Source: Endomychus coccineus
Taxonomy: Eukaryota; Arthropoda; Insecta; Coleoptera; Endomychidae
Direction of reading: 5' to 3'
DNA: 64,000 nucleotides
Assembly: GCA_958510875.1 (NCBI GenBank)
Contig: OY294069.1
Location: 175,008,868-175,072,867 of the forward strand
The position numbers were made by a program, and so were the translations under genes. Below, in pieces: positions 22,901-34,626 of the stretch. The notes under the pieces are model-generated. The model was not told the origin of the DNA. It ran no database searches and saw only the letters and a program-made list of their open reading frames with translations. Position 1 is the first letter of the stretch, and every line of letters starts with the position of its first letter.

Positions 22901-23984
22901 CTCAATCCAGAGTGATTTGAGTTAAGGCCGGAATTGAAATAGACTTTCAGTGCAAGACAAAGATGGAGATATGAGGCAGTAAGACGTGATAAAATGAAAC
23001 TTCGATAGTTTCAAATTTCTCATCCAGCTACGACCTTTGAGCCGCACTATACTATTCGCTGGAGCATTTTGAATGGAATTTATCGTTATTATTATAACAC
23101 ATAGTTCATGCAAAAGTATAAATATATCTAAGCATGAGTTAGTGCGAATATTAAGGACCTTTATACCACCTGGTGCAGGCAGTTCATCACAAGACCGGTC
23201 TGCAGATCCTGGCCAGATACAGATATAATTGCCTGCAACATATTGTCCTTACTCTCTTCCCACCCGCACTTTATTCAAAATGGAGCAGTTAAGTCTATAA
23301 AACTTTCCGACCCGACCGGAATTATTACAGCCCTTTTGTTAATGTCCATTATGTACAACCAATGCTTCACGTTGAAAACACATTATTACAATTCTCTCTA
23401 ATTCTTTCCAAGTCGTGGAATCGTTAAAATTTGATATATCGAGGTTTCGTATGAATGCGCCGAGTTAGAAAGTGGAGCAGTGGTGATCGATGTTATTATG
23501 ATGGCAGTTAGCGAAGACATTTTGGATTCGTTGAATAGGCGACTTAAGTCATCCGAATTCAATTGAGTATTCATAACGATCCGAGGAGATAACATATCCA
23601 GTATAAATTTAAGTTAACTGTTATCCATAGATCTGCCATCTTGTTCTGCTAACGTTATAGACATACGGTATCGATCAATCCAAAGATGTAATGTCTATTT
23701 CAATATATTTAGGTTATTGCTTCAGCTAGACAACTACAAGTGAACGATGTAAAAAAATTAGTTCATTCGATAAAAATTATAATATCATAACAAATTTGAG
23801 TCGAGGAGGATTATCATATCCACATGAAACGTTGGTCTAACTTATTTTATCCATTTACGTTATTTTCAAACCAGACACTTAAGAAAGGATTTCTTAATAA
23901 AAGAAATAGCACAATTAGTTATCAAATTCGTTGAAGAGCAAGAAGATATCTACAACATTTTTGCGGATGTCAAAACCACTGAAA
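22901..23984. other. No recognisable gene
   Basis: Short open frames only (63-65 codons, minus strand near 22922-23113 and 23398-23595). Nothing matches a known family. Confidence 0.5.
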
Positions 23985-24225
23985 CTAGTAGTTTCAGTTC
24001 AAGCCTCAAGCCTGCCCTGTAATGGTTGGCGAAACGTCGGCATCAAGTCGAGCTATTGTGACGCGGAATCCATCCGGAAGACAAGACATTTTTCAAGATT
24101 AGCTGTCCGCGGAAGTCTACTATCCAAGATATACTCTGATGATGGCTACTTGGTAGCCGAAATGTCCTCAGTTCTCTAACAGTGTTTTTAGTGGATAAGG
24201 ATGATTATTCCTTATTGATACAAGT
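23985..24225 (+). repeat. Penelope-type terminal fragment with ribozyme-like core
   Basis: Contains TTGGCGAAACGTCGGCATCA (24013), a common signature of Penelope-type termini, and 120 bp later CTGATGA (24136-24142), a hairpin GGCTAC-TTG-GTAGCC, and GAAA (24159-24162). This order is that of a hammerhead ribozyme core, but one extra U sits between CTGATGA and the hairpin. The downstream part (GTGGATAAGGATGATTATTC) also occurs at 61.7 kb. No coding sequence accompanies it. Confidence 0.6.
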
Positions 24226-24934
24226 TTATCAAGTTGGATGTGTGGAACATAAATCCCTTATTGGAATATTACAATACGCGCACACAGACATCATCACAAA
24301 AATGGACTAGATCGATTCAGGAAGGCTCAAATCAGATTTTTTCTCAACCCGATTACAATACAACCCTCATAATACTATGTATAATTGATTTAAACATATA
24401 TTTACTTCACCCTAATCGAAGATTGCGTTCAAGTGAACAGTTGAGCCTTATCTACATGAAATAAAGGCCTACGTACGGGAAATTACTTTACTTGGTTCAG
24501 TATTGTAGAGCTGAAGGGGCCAAGCGTCACGTCCGTTTTCTATCTGTAGATATTTAGTCGTGTTCTAGGACAACACGTGGTCCGTACAAAGGACTAGAAG
24601 GTCCTTTGTGTCTACGCCAGGCCAGGACGTCCACTGACAACTTCCATTGTCCTCGTCAACCGTTGTCTTCCATTCTCAAACTTCCAAATAACACAATTAA
24701 TTAATTATCACCCTTTCTCACTCTCTCATCGTGTGACGGACATACTCATTGTCTGTCTTACGAATTTAGCTGATGTGAAAAAATTCGACAATATGAATTC
24801 ATGCGCATAATGGTAGGAATAATAATTCAAAGATCTAACATATACGATCACATACAACATACAATTGAAAAAATAGCTTCCTGTCTAATACTTTAAAGGA
24901 TGGAAGAGAATTAGAAACAAATATAATCAGTTAT
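24226..24934. other. No recognisable gene
   Basis: A 76-codon plus-strand frame (24234-24464) has no family signature. 24490-24690 is somewhat GC-richer than its surroundings. Confidence 0.5.
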
Positions 24935-25000
24935 ATCATGTTGGCGTTTGTCAGATAACAATGATAAGGTCTTCTTAGTCCAGATCGATCAGTAATCTCA
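24935..25000 (+). repeat. Short dispersed repeat, Penelope-associated
   Basis: TGTTGGCGTTTGTCAGATAA and CCAGATCGATCAGTAATC resemble 26317-26375, which stands just before the hammerhead motif, and more weakly 43796-43845. Probably a fragment of the same terminal repeat. Confidence 0.42.
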
Positions 25001-26159
25001 CAAATTTTCAAAGAATAAAATATGTCATCATTCACTAGGGAGTTGATACATTCAAAGTTCTGTCGAAACTCATTTGTTGTAAGTAAACAATGAACGTGTA
25101 AACAATTGAAAAAAACCAGCTCTTCGAATTAGGAACGTGCAGAACGTTATGTGAACCCGCGAACGTGAATCGTTCCCCTGCCGTACACAAATAATAATTA
25201 CATTTAGTAGATTGTGATGCAAATCGTTGATGTCTGTGTTGGTACTGCTGGTGTAGGGTTAAGCTAACTGCTCTCCGACTTTCTTATGCACGCTCTCGCT
25301 CCCCCCTCATCTAACTCTCCATCCTTGGATAATTCAGACGCTTCTCTTATTGTGCATCGTTGCAATCATAATTATTTTAATTGTTTAAGGGTCTTGAAAT
25401 TATTATTAGTGTCATTTCGCGACACACTTACTCGGTTAGTTATGCATAGTGATCCAATTACGTGAAGCTGGCGATTGTCTGAAGTCTTTTAACGGGTTCA
25501 TGTCCGACATAATTCGATAATATCTTTTTTAATTTCTAATGTATTTACTCCTTGTAGGCCAGTCAATATAGAATAAATAAACAAGCAAAGGTCAATTGCT
25601 TATTAGCATATAAAGACTTCCGGTTTGTTGGTATTGAGTTCAACTGTTGCATCCATATAGTGTAGGAAAACTTTTTTTCTTTTGTTTACTTCCTACAACT
25701 ATTTATTTAAAAGTCCTTAGTGAACAAATGGAATATCTTGCCGACAAATTTCGAATCGGACCGACGTCATACGTCATTTCAAAACTCGCGATCTTATGTG
25801 TTTGTAGCTTTTTCCAACAAAACTTTGGCTTAATGTGAAGAGTAAAGACTAGCCATTATGTTACTAGTTTTTTAATTATATCGATAGATATGGACAATTT
25901 GAGAAACGTAAAAAACGGGGCGGCGCTCGAAAACTATATAAGTTTATTACTGCTAGGGCATCGCGCGCGAGTATAAAAATGTGGGGAGTATGAAAAATTG
26001 GGATGTAATAATTTTGAATTGACATTTTTTATTTGTCAAGTTGGAGTTCTGTCGAGGAGCAACATGATCTAGGGATAACAGTAACAGTAACAGTATTTAA
26101 CATGGTCGCAGCAAGTAGTTAAAAAAATAAACTTCATTTTATTTCTTATTTGCAAAGCA
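25001..26159. other. No recognisable gene; TATA-like boxes
   Basis: Around 25934-25980, in a GC-richer patch (GGGGCGGCGCTCG, GCATCGCGCGCGAG), lie CTATATAAG and GTATAAAAATG. This looks promoter-like but no gene follows that I can recognise. A short AACAGT triple repeat lies at about 26079-26096. Confidence 0.4.
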
Positions 26160-26164
26160 TTTTC

Positions 26165-26310
26165 CAGTTTGTCACCTGCTATCCTAAGGAACATTTATAC
26201 TAGGTATGTTCGACCTCATATGGAGTACAGCAATCAGATATGGTCACCATAACGAAATGGGGGCCTTAAACTAATAGAAAATGTCAAGACCTGGCATCAA
26301 GAAAAGAGAA
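26165..26310 (+). pseudogene. LINE fragment
   Basis: Frame pieces read AILRNIYTRYVRPHMEYSNQ, IWSP and NGGLKLIENVK. This is the block after the RT thumb of CR1/jockey-like LINEs (FVRPHLEYA.Q.W.P, then L.LIE.VQ). About 40 residues only. Confidence 0.55.
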
Positions 26311-26316
26311 ATAAAT

Positions 26317-26398
26317 TTCTTATTTGCTTTTGTCAGATTAAAATAATAATGTCCCTCTAGTCTAGATCGATCAGTAACATTTCAAACTAATAGTTCTA
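26317..26398 (+). repeat. Penelope terminal repeat fragment
   Basis: Similar to 24939-24998 (TTTGTCAGAT, TAGATCGATCAGTAAC). It directly precedes the hammerhead-like motif, which is on the minus strand. Confidence 0.5.
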
Positions 26399-26440
26399 GA
26401 CAGCTGTTTCGCCCTCTCTTGGAGTTCATCAGTGGAAGGT
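26391..26440 (-). ncRNA. Decayed type I hammerhead ribozyme motif
   Basis: On the minus strand: stem I strand UUCCA, core CUGAUGA (26432-26426), stem II ACUC..GGGC, core GAAA (26410-26407), stem III ACAG/CUGU with the cleavage-site C at 26399, then the other stem I strand UAGAA. All invariant core positions are present. Stem I pairs in four of five positions. Stem II has an A-C mismatch where G-C is standard. Stem III is a palindrome, as in Penelope-element hammerheads, which are thought to work best as dimers. Very likely derived from a ribozyme; activity of this copy is doubtful because of the stem II mismatch. Confidence 0.55.
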
Positions 26441-27529
26441 ATTCATAACTGACTGATAGAATGCTAGAGAGAACAAAAATATCTAACGCCATCTACAAAT
26501 AGATATCTCACCAAGAAACCCATACAATTTATGATTTGTTGAAAACTACTAGTTTGTAATGTTACCAATTGATCTAGACAAGATAGATTTTATCGTTATC
26601 GACTGAGTCTTGAATCAAGAAGCGTACAATGGACCTAAACAAACGGTCTAAATGCTCTGAACTTATCCGCCCCCGTTTTGATAGATTGATTGATACAAAC
26701 ACATCTCAAAGACCTTTGATAATCGTATCCTAAGCTAAGACTGAACAAAATATGAAGCAATACAACAAATAGAGATGCATAATCTTTTATCAGGAAGCTT
26801 GGTATTTGATCAAGGCCAGTAATCTATACATGTTTAAGGTTTTTAATAGCAGTTACAATTTCTGCTCCTGGGTTTATGGAAAATGGTGTAAACATCACGG
26901 AATAACTTATGGTGGAAGCACTAACACAAGCCTCCGGCTTTCGAGAAACCTGTAATTTGACTAAACTGTCCTAATTTCATAATGAATACGAAGCTTACAT
27001 GACAATTGGTCGCGTCAACAGGGGTCTTCCGTTTTGTCGTTAAAATATACAAACGTGAAATAGCCGGACGACAAAGCTCGGTATTAGATGATGTCAGAAC
27101 AGTTGTAGGTGACAGGGGTTTCCTTTCGTCAGTTAGACACCGGAGAAGAGGACATATTTATGTCTGTGGGGTATTCAATCCTTTTGGTCGTTGCTGCTGC
27201 TGTACAGTGCTGACGCTGCCGGACTAATTATAATAAGAAAGCGTCCTTCTTAGTCGGATGTCACTCAGCACTTTACAAAGGGATCTCGTGGCATAAAGCG
27301 AATTAATTAGTAGGACACACGCCCCAACGGACAACTGTCTCTTCTAGTATACTCTCGTTCGAATTTCAGATGAATGATTAACAAACGAAAAGCTTCATTC
27401 TACACGCTCCATATATTAGCCAGATCAACTATTATAATCCTTGGAGTTAACACTCAGTATATAGATTATTTTTTCAGACCGTCTATAGACCAAATGAAAT
27501 CAAATCAGATCACTTTATTTCATGAATGA
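26441..27529. other. No recognisable gene
   Basis: The first 150 bp may be the rest of the Penelope terminal sequence. A 73-codon plus-strand frame (27006-27227) in a GC-richer patch has no known family. Confidence 0.45.
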
Positions 27530-28475
27530 TGAAACTTTTGATGGATATACACTTCTTTCTTTAAAATTAAACGAAATATTTCCATTTTCACTTTTCTAAG
27601 GAAAAATTAATTTAATTATATTTTATTGGTATTGAAAAAGAAATTTGGAAATAAATATTACTTCAATAAATAAAGTTTTCTTAAAGTTGGAAACTGTATT
27701 TATCAGCATTTTATTGGTGAAATTTTAAAAGTCCTTTTTTTGTGAAAATTTTTAATTTTAAAATTCAATCTATGAATAATTCTATTAAACATTTTATTAT
27801 TTAAGCTTATGAATTTTTTCTCTCATATTTACTTGTATAATTTAAATTTTAAAATGCATGAATATATGTTAATTCATTTGTTATTAGTAAATAAAATTTT
27901 ATTCAAGTCAAAATTTTTCATCTTTATCGTTTCTTAGAAGAAATTTCAAAGATACATTTTTAAAATTTTTTTTAAGTAATTTAATTAATAAAGTTACAAC
28001 ATTTTTATGGTTTTTGAATATAGCAAATTTATTTATATTTATAATTAGGAATTCAATTTTAAAACGATTTGTAGGAAATTATTCATTTATGTTTTATTTA
28101 TGAAATAAATAAATAATATAAATAAATTATTAAATTATTATTGAATTATAACAAATTATTTAAATAATTACTTGTTCGAAATTTAAAAGAAATATACTTA
28201 TTCTTATTATTTTAGAGAAAAAATAAATTTAATTATATTTTAATTGTATTGGAAAGAATTTTGAAAAATAAAGTCTTGTTGAACAAAGAGTCTTTTTCGG
28301 CATTTTGTAAGATTTTTTTTAATTTAAAATTTTATTTAAATATATGATTGTAAATATAACCAATTATGATGTCACATCTTTGATTCCTTGATCATCTGGT
28401 ATTCACATATTTACTGGGGAAGAGCTCAAATTAATGAACTGCTCCCTGGCGCAAAATGTCCTCGCTACGCCTCTG
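27530..28475 (-). mobile_element. Extremely AT-rich block ending in a hAT-like terminus
   Basis: Nearly all A and T from 27530 to 28370. Two segments, about 27599-27730 and 28205-28310, share TTTAATTATATTTTATTG-like sequence and a following AATAAAGT and GCATTTT, so the block has internal direct repeats. The right edge, read on the minus strand, starts CAGAGGCGTAGCGAGGACAT (28475-28456), which resembles termini of non-autonomous hAT-like elements. No matching left terminus or target duplication was found. Confidence 0.35.
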
Positions 28476-30624
28476 GTTGATTCCAGAAGAAAAAAGATGG
28501 GATTGCGATACGCTTTACGAGACTATCCATAAATACAAAACAAATCATCATATCATGCCTCTCTTTCATATCCAGGTAAATGTATTGAAAACTTCAACTA
28601 CATATTGAAAGTTCAGATAGTTATTGTAGGTAAGAATATCTTAACATTGGCATTTCCTGAAGAGTGATATAAAACGAAAGATAAAAGTAATTTGAATTAT
28701 GATATCAGCCACATCATCTATAGAATAATAAACTACGGAAATAAATTGCTCTGCAAACAGTAATAAATTTGAAAGTTTTTGCAAATGTACAATTTGAAGC
28801 TCAGTGTCATTCTTGATTTACGATAATTTTGTGAAAATGAACGCGTATTCCAATTTTGAAGAACAAATATTATTTATTGCAGGTTGGTTGCACTGTATTT
28901 GTAGCGATTATTCGTGATTTATGCTTTCCATGCAAAGATAGCTTTTCGTTTTAGTTGAAAAGCATTAATTAGTCTGCTCATTTTAATGTAAACACATTGA
29001 TTAGGGTAACGTTCATCTTACAATAATATGCTTGTTATTTATTGTTAATTTGAAGTTTCAAAACTGATATATCGATATTTATTACACCATAAGACTATTC
29101 GAATGAGAGCTTCTGGACTTTGAAAGCTTTGAAATGACTGGTATATTTATTGTATGAGTTAAAATCGACTCATGAAGTTTTAATGCTTGCAGTATATTAA
29201 CCAACCAAGTTTTGTCGTACCGCTATATGAAATGCTGACATGACAATAGCATGTATAGAAAAACGTACAGACGGATATCTGCCCTTATTTCTTCAGTTTC
29301 AAAGGGAAAATCTATCATCTCAAGTTATTAATTGAATAAACGTAATCTGAGACGATTAACTGACGGAAGAGTGGTGTAAAACGCTCGGTGAAGTAGAGCA
29401 ACAATTGAATCCAATGTCATTTGTCAGGAATATAAAGTGTTAAAAATGAATGTCATTTAACGAGACAATGTCGCGGCTTCGGGGAAGGGTAACAGAGTGG
29501 AGACGATGTCTAATTGTTTCTCTCATTGATCCTCGTTTTTAGATCAAACGGTGGCGCAAGTTCAACCCCAGTTTGGCATTTGTCACTGTCGAAAATTGCG
29601 TTTCTTCCGAATTGCCGTAATTTTGAAATGATATATGTTTTCCATTACATAAATCTTTATACGTAATTTATTGGTCGGTAGACGGGCAGGGTCTTAACGA
29701 GAGAGAAGTATTATTATGCGAATAAATACTGTTTCTGTCGAGGAATAAGTGTTCTATGGATGAAGAGAGGGGTTTCTAATGAGCCTATGCCGTGATGGGA
29801 GATGTTTCGCATTTATTATCCCCCGTCTGGATACATCCTTACACCAAGAATCAGTCATCCGCTATTTTAAACAACGTGCATTGTAAAAATATATTATATT
29901 CGAAATGAAATTGTAGATGCGGTCGGCACGTAGTGTATGCAGTAAGAATGATTAGAAATCAACCCTTGGTTGAATGTTGGTAAGGCAATCAATTCCTGAC
30001 ATTATTGTTTCTCTCACAATCTACGCAAATTATTCCGACGAGGTTTAATAAAACCATTCAAAAAATTGAAAGAAATTCAAACAAGATCGGGAATAAGACT
30101 GAATCCAAACCTCATATCTTTCTCGGAAATATGCCAAATAGTCTAGGAGCTAGAGCGATACGGTGTGTCTGGAAGTTAACCCGATGACATTGTGGTTTAT
30201 TGTCAAAGGACGGTTCAATGTTCAATCCATCTCACAGACTCAATCTTTGATCTCATGTAGTTCTCGAGATACAGCCTTCGCAATTTTTTTACTGCGAATT
30301 AGCTTTTTTGCGGTTACTTGAAAAGCATGCCATTCTTATACATTTTCACCATATGCCATCATTTTTTATCGTGGCCATTTATCGGACTGGAATGGGACCG
30401 AAATGGACTGCGAGTTAACCCTCCCAAATCTTGTAGAAAATGTTCATTGGTGTTGACAATTGTTAAAATACCATATGCCATCAAATGTTACCGATCCAAT
30501 TTAGAGTAATTGGCCATTATTTGCCCATAAATGAACATGTACTCTATTTTGTGGCCAAAACTTATGGATTACTAGTTAACATGATGTCACCGTGTCAAAT
30601 ACGTTTATTTGAGGTCAAATAATG
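28476..30624. other. No recognisable gene
   Basis: Long stretch without element ends or frames I can identify. 29460-29880 is less AT-rich and looks unique. Confidence 0.5.
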
Positions 30625-30649
30625 ATATAATAATAATAATAATAATATA
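30625..30649 (-). repeat. (ATT)n tail of LINE C
   Basis: About seven trinucleotide units mark the 3' end of the minus-strand LINE that follows. Simple-repeat tails of this kind are usual for several LINE clades. Confidence 0.85.
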
Positions 30650-32110
30650 ACTTTATTGATACAAATACTCTAATGGGAGGCGAAGATCTAGCATAAGCTA
30701 CTCAACTGGACCCCCCAGACGAGCAAAATTATACATACAAATTCTAAACCAAGCCTAAATTAAATTGATACATACAAGAAAGAAAATGACGATCCAGTCT
30801 GTCGATGAGCAATGAGAACACACTCTCAGCCCTCCGAAAATATTCTATCTCTAAGCCTCAAACGAAAGCTCTTCACTGACAAGTTCTCATGCTGTAAACA
30901 GTACTTATTAAATATTACCGGCGCATTGTACGAAAAAGATCTACGAAACATGGAAGAACGAAATCTAGGCAAGGACAATGTATTTACATGTCTCAAATGA
31001 AGGTCATGCACATCCTGTCTAAAAGTAAGCTTCTGTCTCAAATAAAGTGGTGACGAGGTAAACAACAATTTACAAACAAACATTGAGAAGTGGTACTTGT
31101 ATAACAGGTCAACGCTAAGCCATCTGAGCTCCTTTATCTTATGTGAGATGTGGTCAAACTTTCCAAAGCCAAATACAAATCGAGCACATGAATTTACAAC
31201 CTTCTGCAAACGATACCTGCATAGTTTGTCCAAACAGGGGGAATATACCACACTGCAGTAATGTAGTAGTGGAATTACTAGACACTCACAAAGTTTTTTT
31301 CGCATTTTGAAGTTAATAATATGGTAGTTAGAGTACATCAATTTAAGTGCAAGAAAGGCTTTTTCACAACATTTGAGACATGCTCTCTAAATCTCAAGTT
31401 AGTGTCAAAAATAACGCCCAAATTTCTCCCTGTCTCTACGTACTTAATAAGCTCACCGTCTATCATCAACCTAAAGCTATGCAGGATATGTGTCCTGCAG
31501 TTCCTGGGACAAAATACCATACACATACACTTTTTTGGATTCAATTTAAGATTGTTTTCACGCGCATAAACAAAAATAGAAGCCAAGTCACGATTTAAAG
31601 CAGCAGCAGCACGTATAACGTCCACAGGTAAAAAGACAGACCGAATCTGAGTGTCATCAGCAAACATCTGCATCTTAGACTGGCGAATACTCTCAAACAT
31701 ATCGGTCGTATAGATCAGAAACAATAATGGACCAAGCACAGAACCCTGCGAAACCCCAGAAGTAATATAACGAACCGAAGACCTTTCACCCCTGCATTCA
31801 ACAACCTGTGTCCTCTCACAAAGATAAGACATATAAAAATTACAAACTGTATCGCTGAAACCATAAAACCACAATTTGGCTATTAGGAGGGAGTGGTCCA
31901 GCGTATCAAAGGCTTTAGAGAAATCTAATAATACCAATGCAGCTGCATGTCCTTGGTCTATACTTCTCACGGTATCATCCACAATATTAGCCAAGACTGT
32001 TACCGTACTGTGACCCCTTCTAAAACCAGATTGTATAATATGAGTGCCATGATGTTTTGCCCATTTCAAGAATGTTCCTCTCACAATCTCCCTAATTCCA
32101 TTACCTATCT
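30627..32110 (-). pseudogene. LINE C reverse transcriptase, best-preserved copy
   Basis: A 5'-truncated non-LTR retrotransposon of the jockey/CR1-like group. From 32084 the frame reads QSGFRRGHSTVT, LVLLDFSKAFDTLDH (motif A with the catalytic Asp), SGVSQGSVLGPLLFLIY, MFADDTQI (both active-site Asp present, about 31660), LKLNPKKC, then RNLGVIFDTNLRFREHV. A single missing A in the AAAAA run near 31363 shifts the frame. After it the thumb region and C-terminus continue (FKMRKKLCECLVIPLLHYCS, then LRDRIFSEG) to 30826. Apart from that one indel about 420 codons are open and all RT residues I can check are intact. The endonuclease and ORF1 are missing. The 3' end has AATAAAG and an ATT-repeat tail. 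Confidence 0.93.
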
Positions 32111-32130
32111 TCTACCAGTGTCTTGTAGTA

Positions 32131-32454
32131 TCAGATGTCCCCATTTGTACCTCCTCTATGACCATATTGGTCAATTGGGGGTCCAATAGTATTTCCTTGT
32201 CTGCTGTTGGTGTTGATTCCATAGCTTCCTTTATATTGAGCCCTTTGCAGCTTGTAGAACTCAACTATAGCTGTTTTCTGGGTTATTTTTGTCCACCATA
32301 CCATATGTATGTTATGAGTATCACCACATTGTTGTATATCCAATACTAAATTCATAGGACTCAACCTCCATGTATTTCCGTGTGCACGTCTTACTATCAT
32401 TATTGTTGTCACGGCCCTGTTCGTTGATTCCTGATAAGTGGTGCTTATGGTCAC
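32131..32454 (-). other. Unidentified 107-codon open frame
   Basis: The frame reads, among others, VRRAHGNTWRLSPMNLVLD and VVWWTKITQK-like residues (MVWWTKITQKTAIVEF). It has no homologue I recognise and does not continue into the LINE C reverse transcriptase, whose sequence begins near 32100. It could be part of another element's gag or ORF1-type protein, or chance. I give no function. Confidence 0.2.
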
Positions 32455-32479
32455 TACGGAATGTTTAACGACTCCGGCC

Positions 32480-33400
32480 AGCTGAATATGAGTTTTTTTG
32501 AGGGTAAGAAGACCTACTCCCTCCAGTTTCCTCCTTCGGGTGAAACCTGCATTGGTAAATCCCTCATCATCATCAGTAAAGGCCTGTGGTTTAATCCCCT
32601 AGATACACCACTGTGAGCCCTTAATCAGTAGCCTATTTTGTTCCAGCAGATTTGTGGCCCACCAGAAACCCAGAATATTGCTTACGCTATCTGCCATGAA
32701 GCAGCTCTGCTTCGCCGTTATAACGGTGTCTCAAGGATGTCAAAGCTGATCATTCCAACAAGATGTGGGAAGCAGCTTCTTTCACCTCTTGACATCTCTT
32801 ACATCTAGGGTCCTGTACGATGCCCATAATATTAAGGTGAATGGTTTCTTAGGTTAGCTCTGAGATGTATACTCTGGGTTAGCTGCACCTCGGAAGTCTC
32901 GAATCTTTCGAATTCTAGCGACGCTTCGAACCTCTCACCCCCTCTCAAACTGTAATCGAGAGGCTTTTCGGCCGGTAACACAGTGACCTCTAACTCTTGG
33001 CCGGTAATACAGTGACTCCACTCTGTGACCTCCAACCTTTCGGTTGGTAATACAGTGATAATACTTACCGACATCTGTCCCCATACCTACATACATGTCA
33101 CTGATATTGTGATTCTTGGATTTTTTAGGTACACTCCTACATTCGAAGCCGGATGGTGGATTTGTTGAAACTTATGTTTAGACCCTCTTCCTCTACTCAT
33201 TTGCTTATCGAGGACACTTGGCATTCTTATGCTTATTGTTATGTTAAATTCAACTTGAACTGTAATACCTACGTCATCAGCGTACCCAATTGGTTTGAAA
33301 CTGTTCCTTTCTCATTTGTTCATCAGGCCTTCAACACCAAGTTTCAAAGCATGGGGGACAGAACCCTTCTTTTTTCAGAACATAGGGTATCTTATCACTG
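32480..33400 (-). pseudogene. LINE remnant: RT active site and C-terminal knuckle
   Basis: Leftward from 33360, a broken frame includes PIGYADDVGITVQVEFNI (about 33300), whose YADD is the RT catalytic box, then QQIHHPASNVGVYLKNPRI. After an internal gap occupied by short repeats, 32870-32680 reads GIVQDPRCKRCQEVKEAASH then ILLE, the C-x2-C...H zinc knuckle at the C-terminus of LINE ORF2. The spacing of about 140 codons between the two is far too short for an intact protein, so either a large internal deletion or two separate insertions is present. No intact frame. Confidence 0.55.
32955..33065 (+). repeat. Short imperfect tandem repeat
   Basis: GGTAACACAGTGA, GGTAATACAGTGA and GGTAATACAGTGA occur at about 32974, 33003 and 33046, each preceded by CGGCC, TGGCC or CGGTT. 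Three diverged units of about 30-45 bp. Confidence 0.7.
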
Positions 33401-34442
33401 GTAGATATCACTAAACTATAAGCAAACTGCAAGTCACGTGATTTGTATATAAACATACAAAATTCTTTTTTCAATAGTATGTAGATGGATGAGATGACTC
33501 CATCTAAATAGTAAACAATGAATATATATTGAATGGAATGGCACCTAGGGTCGCAAAATTGTTCCGTTTTCTTGAGAGTAGCTTCTTCTACACACTAAAG
33601 CAATAAGGACGTTCAAATTAAATTCACCGCGTTGAGAACGTTGACATATATCTAGGATTATAAATTAAGTCATTAAAAGCAATGATTTTCATAAGAGCTC
33701 TGAGAGAATGGGATTTTAACCTAAAACCTTGCTCGCGTTAATTTTTTTATAGACTGTTAAAATTTTTATCTTCATCTTTCGCAAGAATAATGCGCACATT
33801 AATAAAATTTAATGGAATTTACTTACGTCTTGGGGAAAGAAAAATGTAAATTAGAGAAAAATGTATCATAAATAATCAGAGTCTTCCTGTTTGGCGTGCA
33901 CACTGTAGTTATTTATTTTCTCAAATGTATTAAGCGGTGTTTCGCAGGAATTTGCGAACAATTGGGCCCGTTCGTCTGAGCGTGGAAATTTTTCTTTGGA
34001 TTTCCCTTGATGTAAATAAAAGTTGTCATTTGCCAAGCGCGAACAGAAATTATGATTTCGACTTATTTTCTACACGTGTTTTGTTTGTGTTTCCCTGAAT
34101 AATGAAATCAGTTTGCGATGCGTAAGATTTTCTCCCGGTGGAAAGTATATTTCATTGCTGCTTGATTCGTTCTTGTTTCCGGGACTTTCTTTACGGAAAT
34201 GAAACATCTACGTATACTAAATGAGATATTCTGCCAACATATTCGTATCATTAATACTGGATCATTTATTTAATAATATGTATCTACTACTAGCCTAGTA
34301 ACTACCTGATTCTAAAGATTCCTGGGAAGAATCGAAGAATATTTCTTAAATTCAGTAACTTCATGGGCACAAATGGCATCATCTTAGCGAATTTTAAAAC
34401 AACAACTCATTCACACACACATACACGCAACCAATAACCGTT
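33401..34442. other. No recognisable gene
   Basis: No frames or element ends recognised. CA-rich words at about 34412-34426. Confidence 0.5.
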
Positions 34443-34626
34443 TATACGAGGGCATGGTGAAAAGTTCCTGTAAAATAGCACAGAAGGCGCCACAATCGCA
34501 AATCCCATTTGACATTTGTGATGTACCATCTTTATCTAGAACGCATTGAAATTAGCAGACTGATATGTGTTTCAGTTCAGTTTTGATATCCATCGAAAGC
34601 AAGCAGCCTTGAAGATTCTTGTAAAC

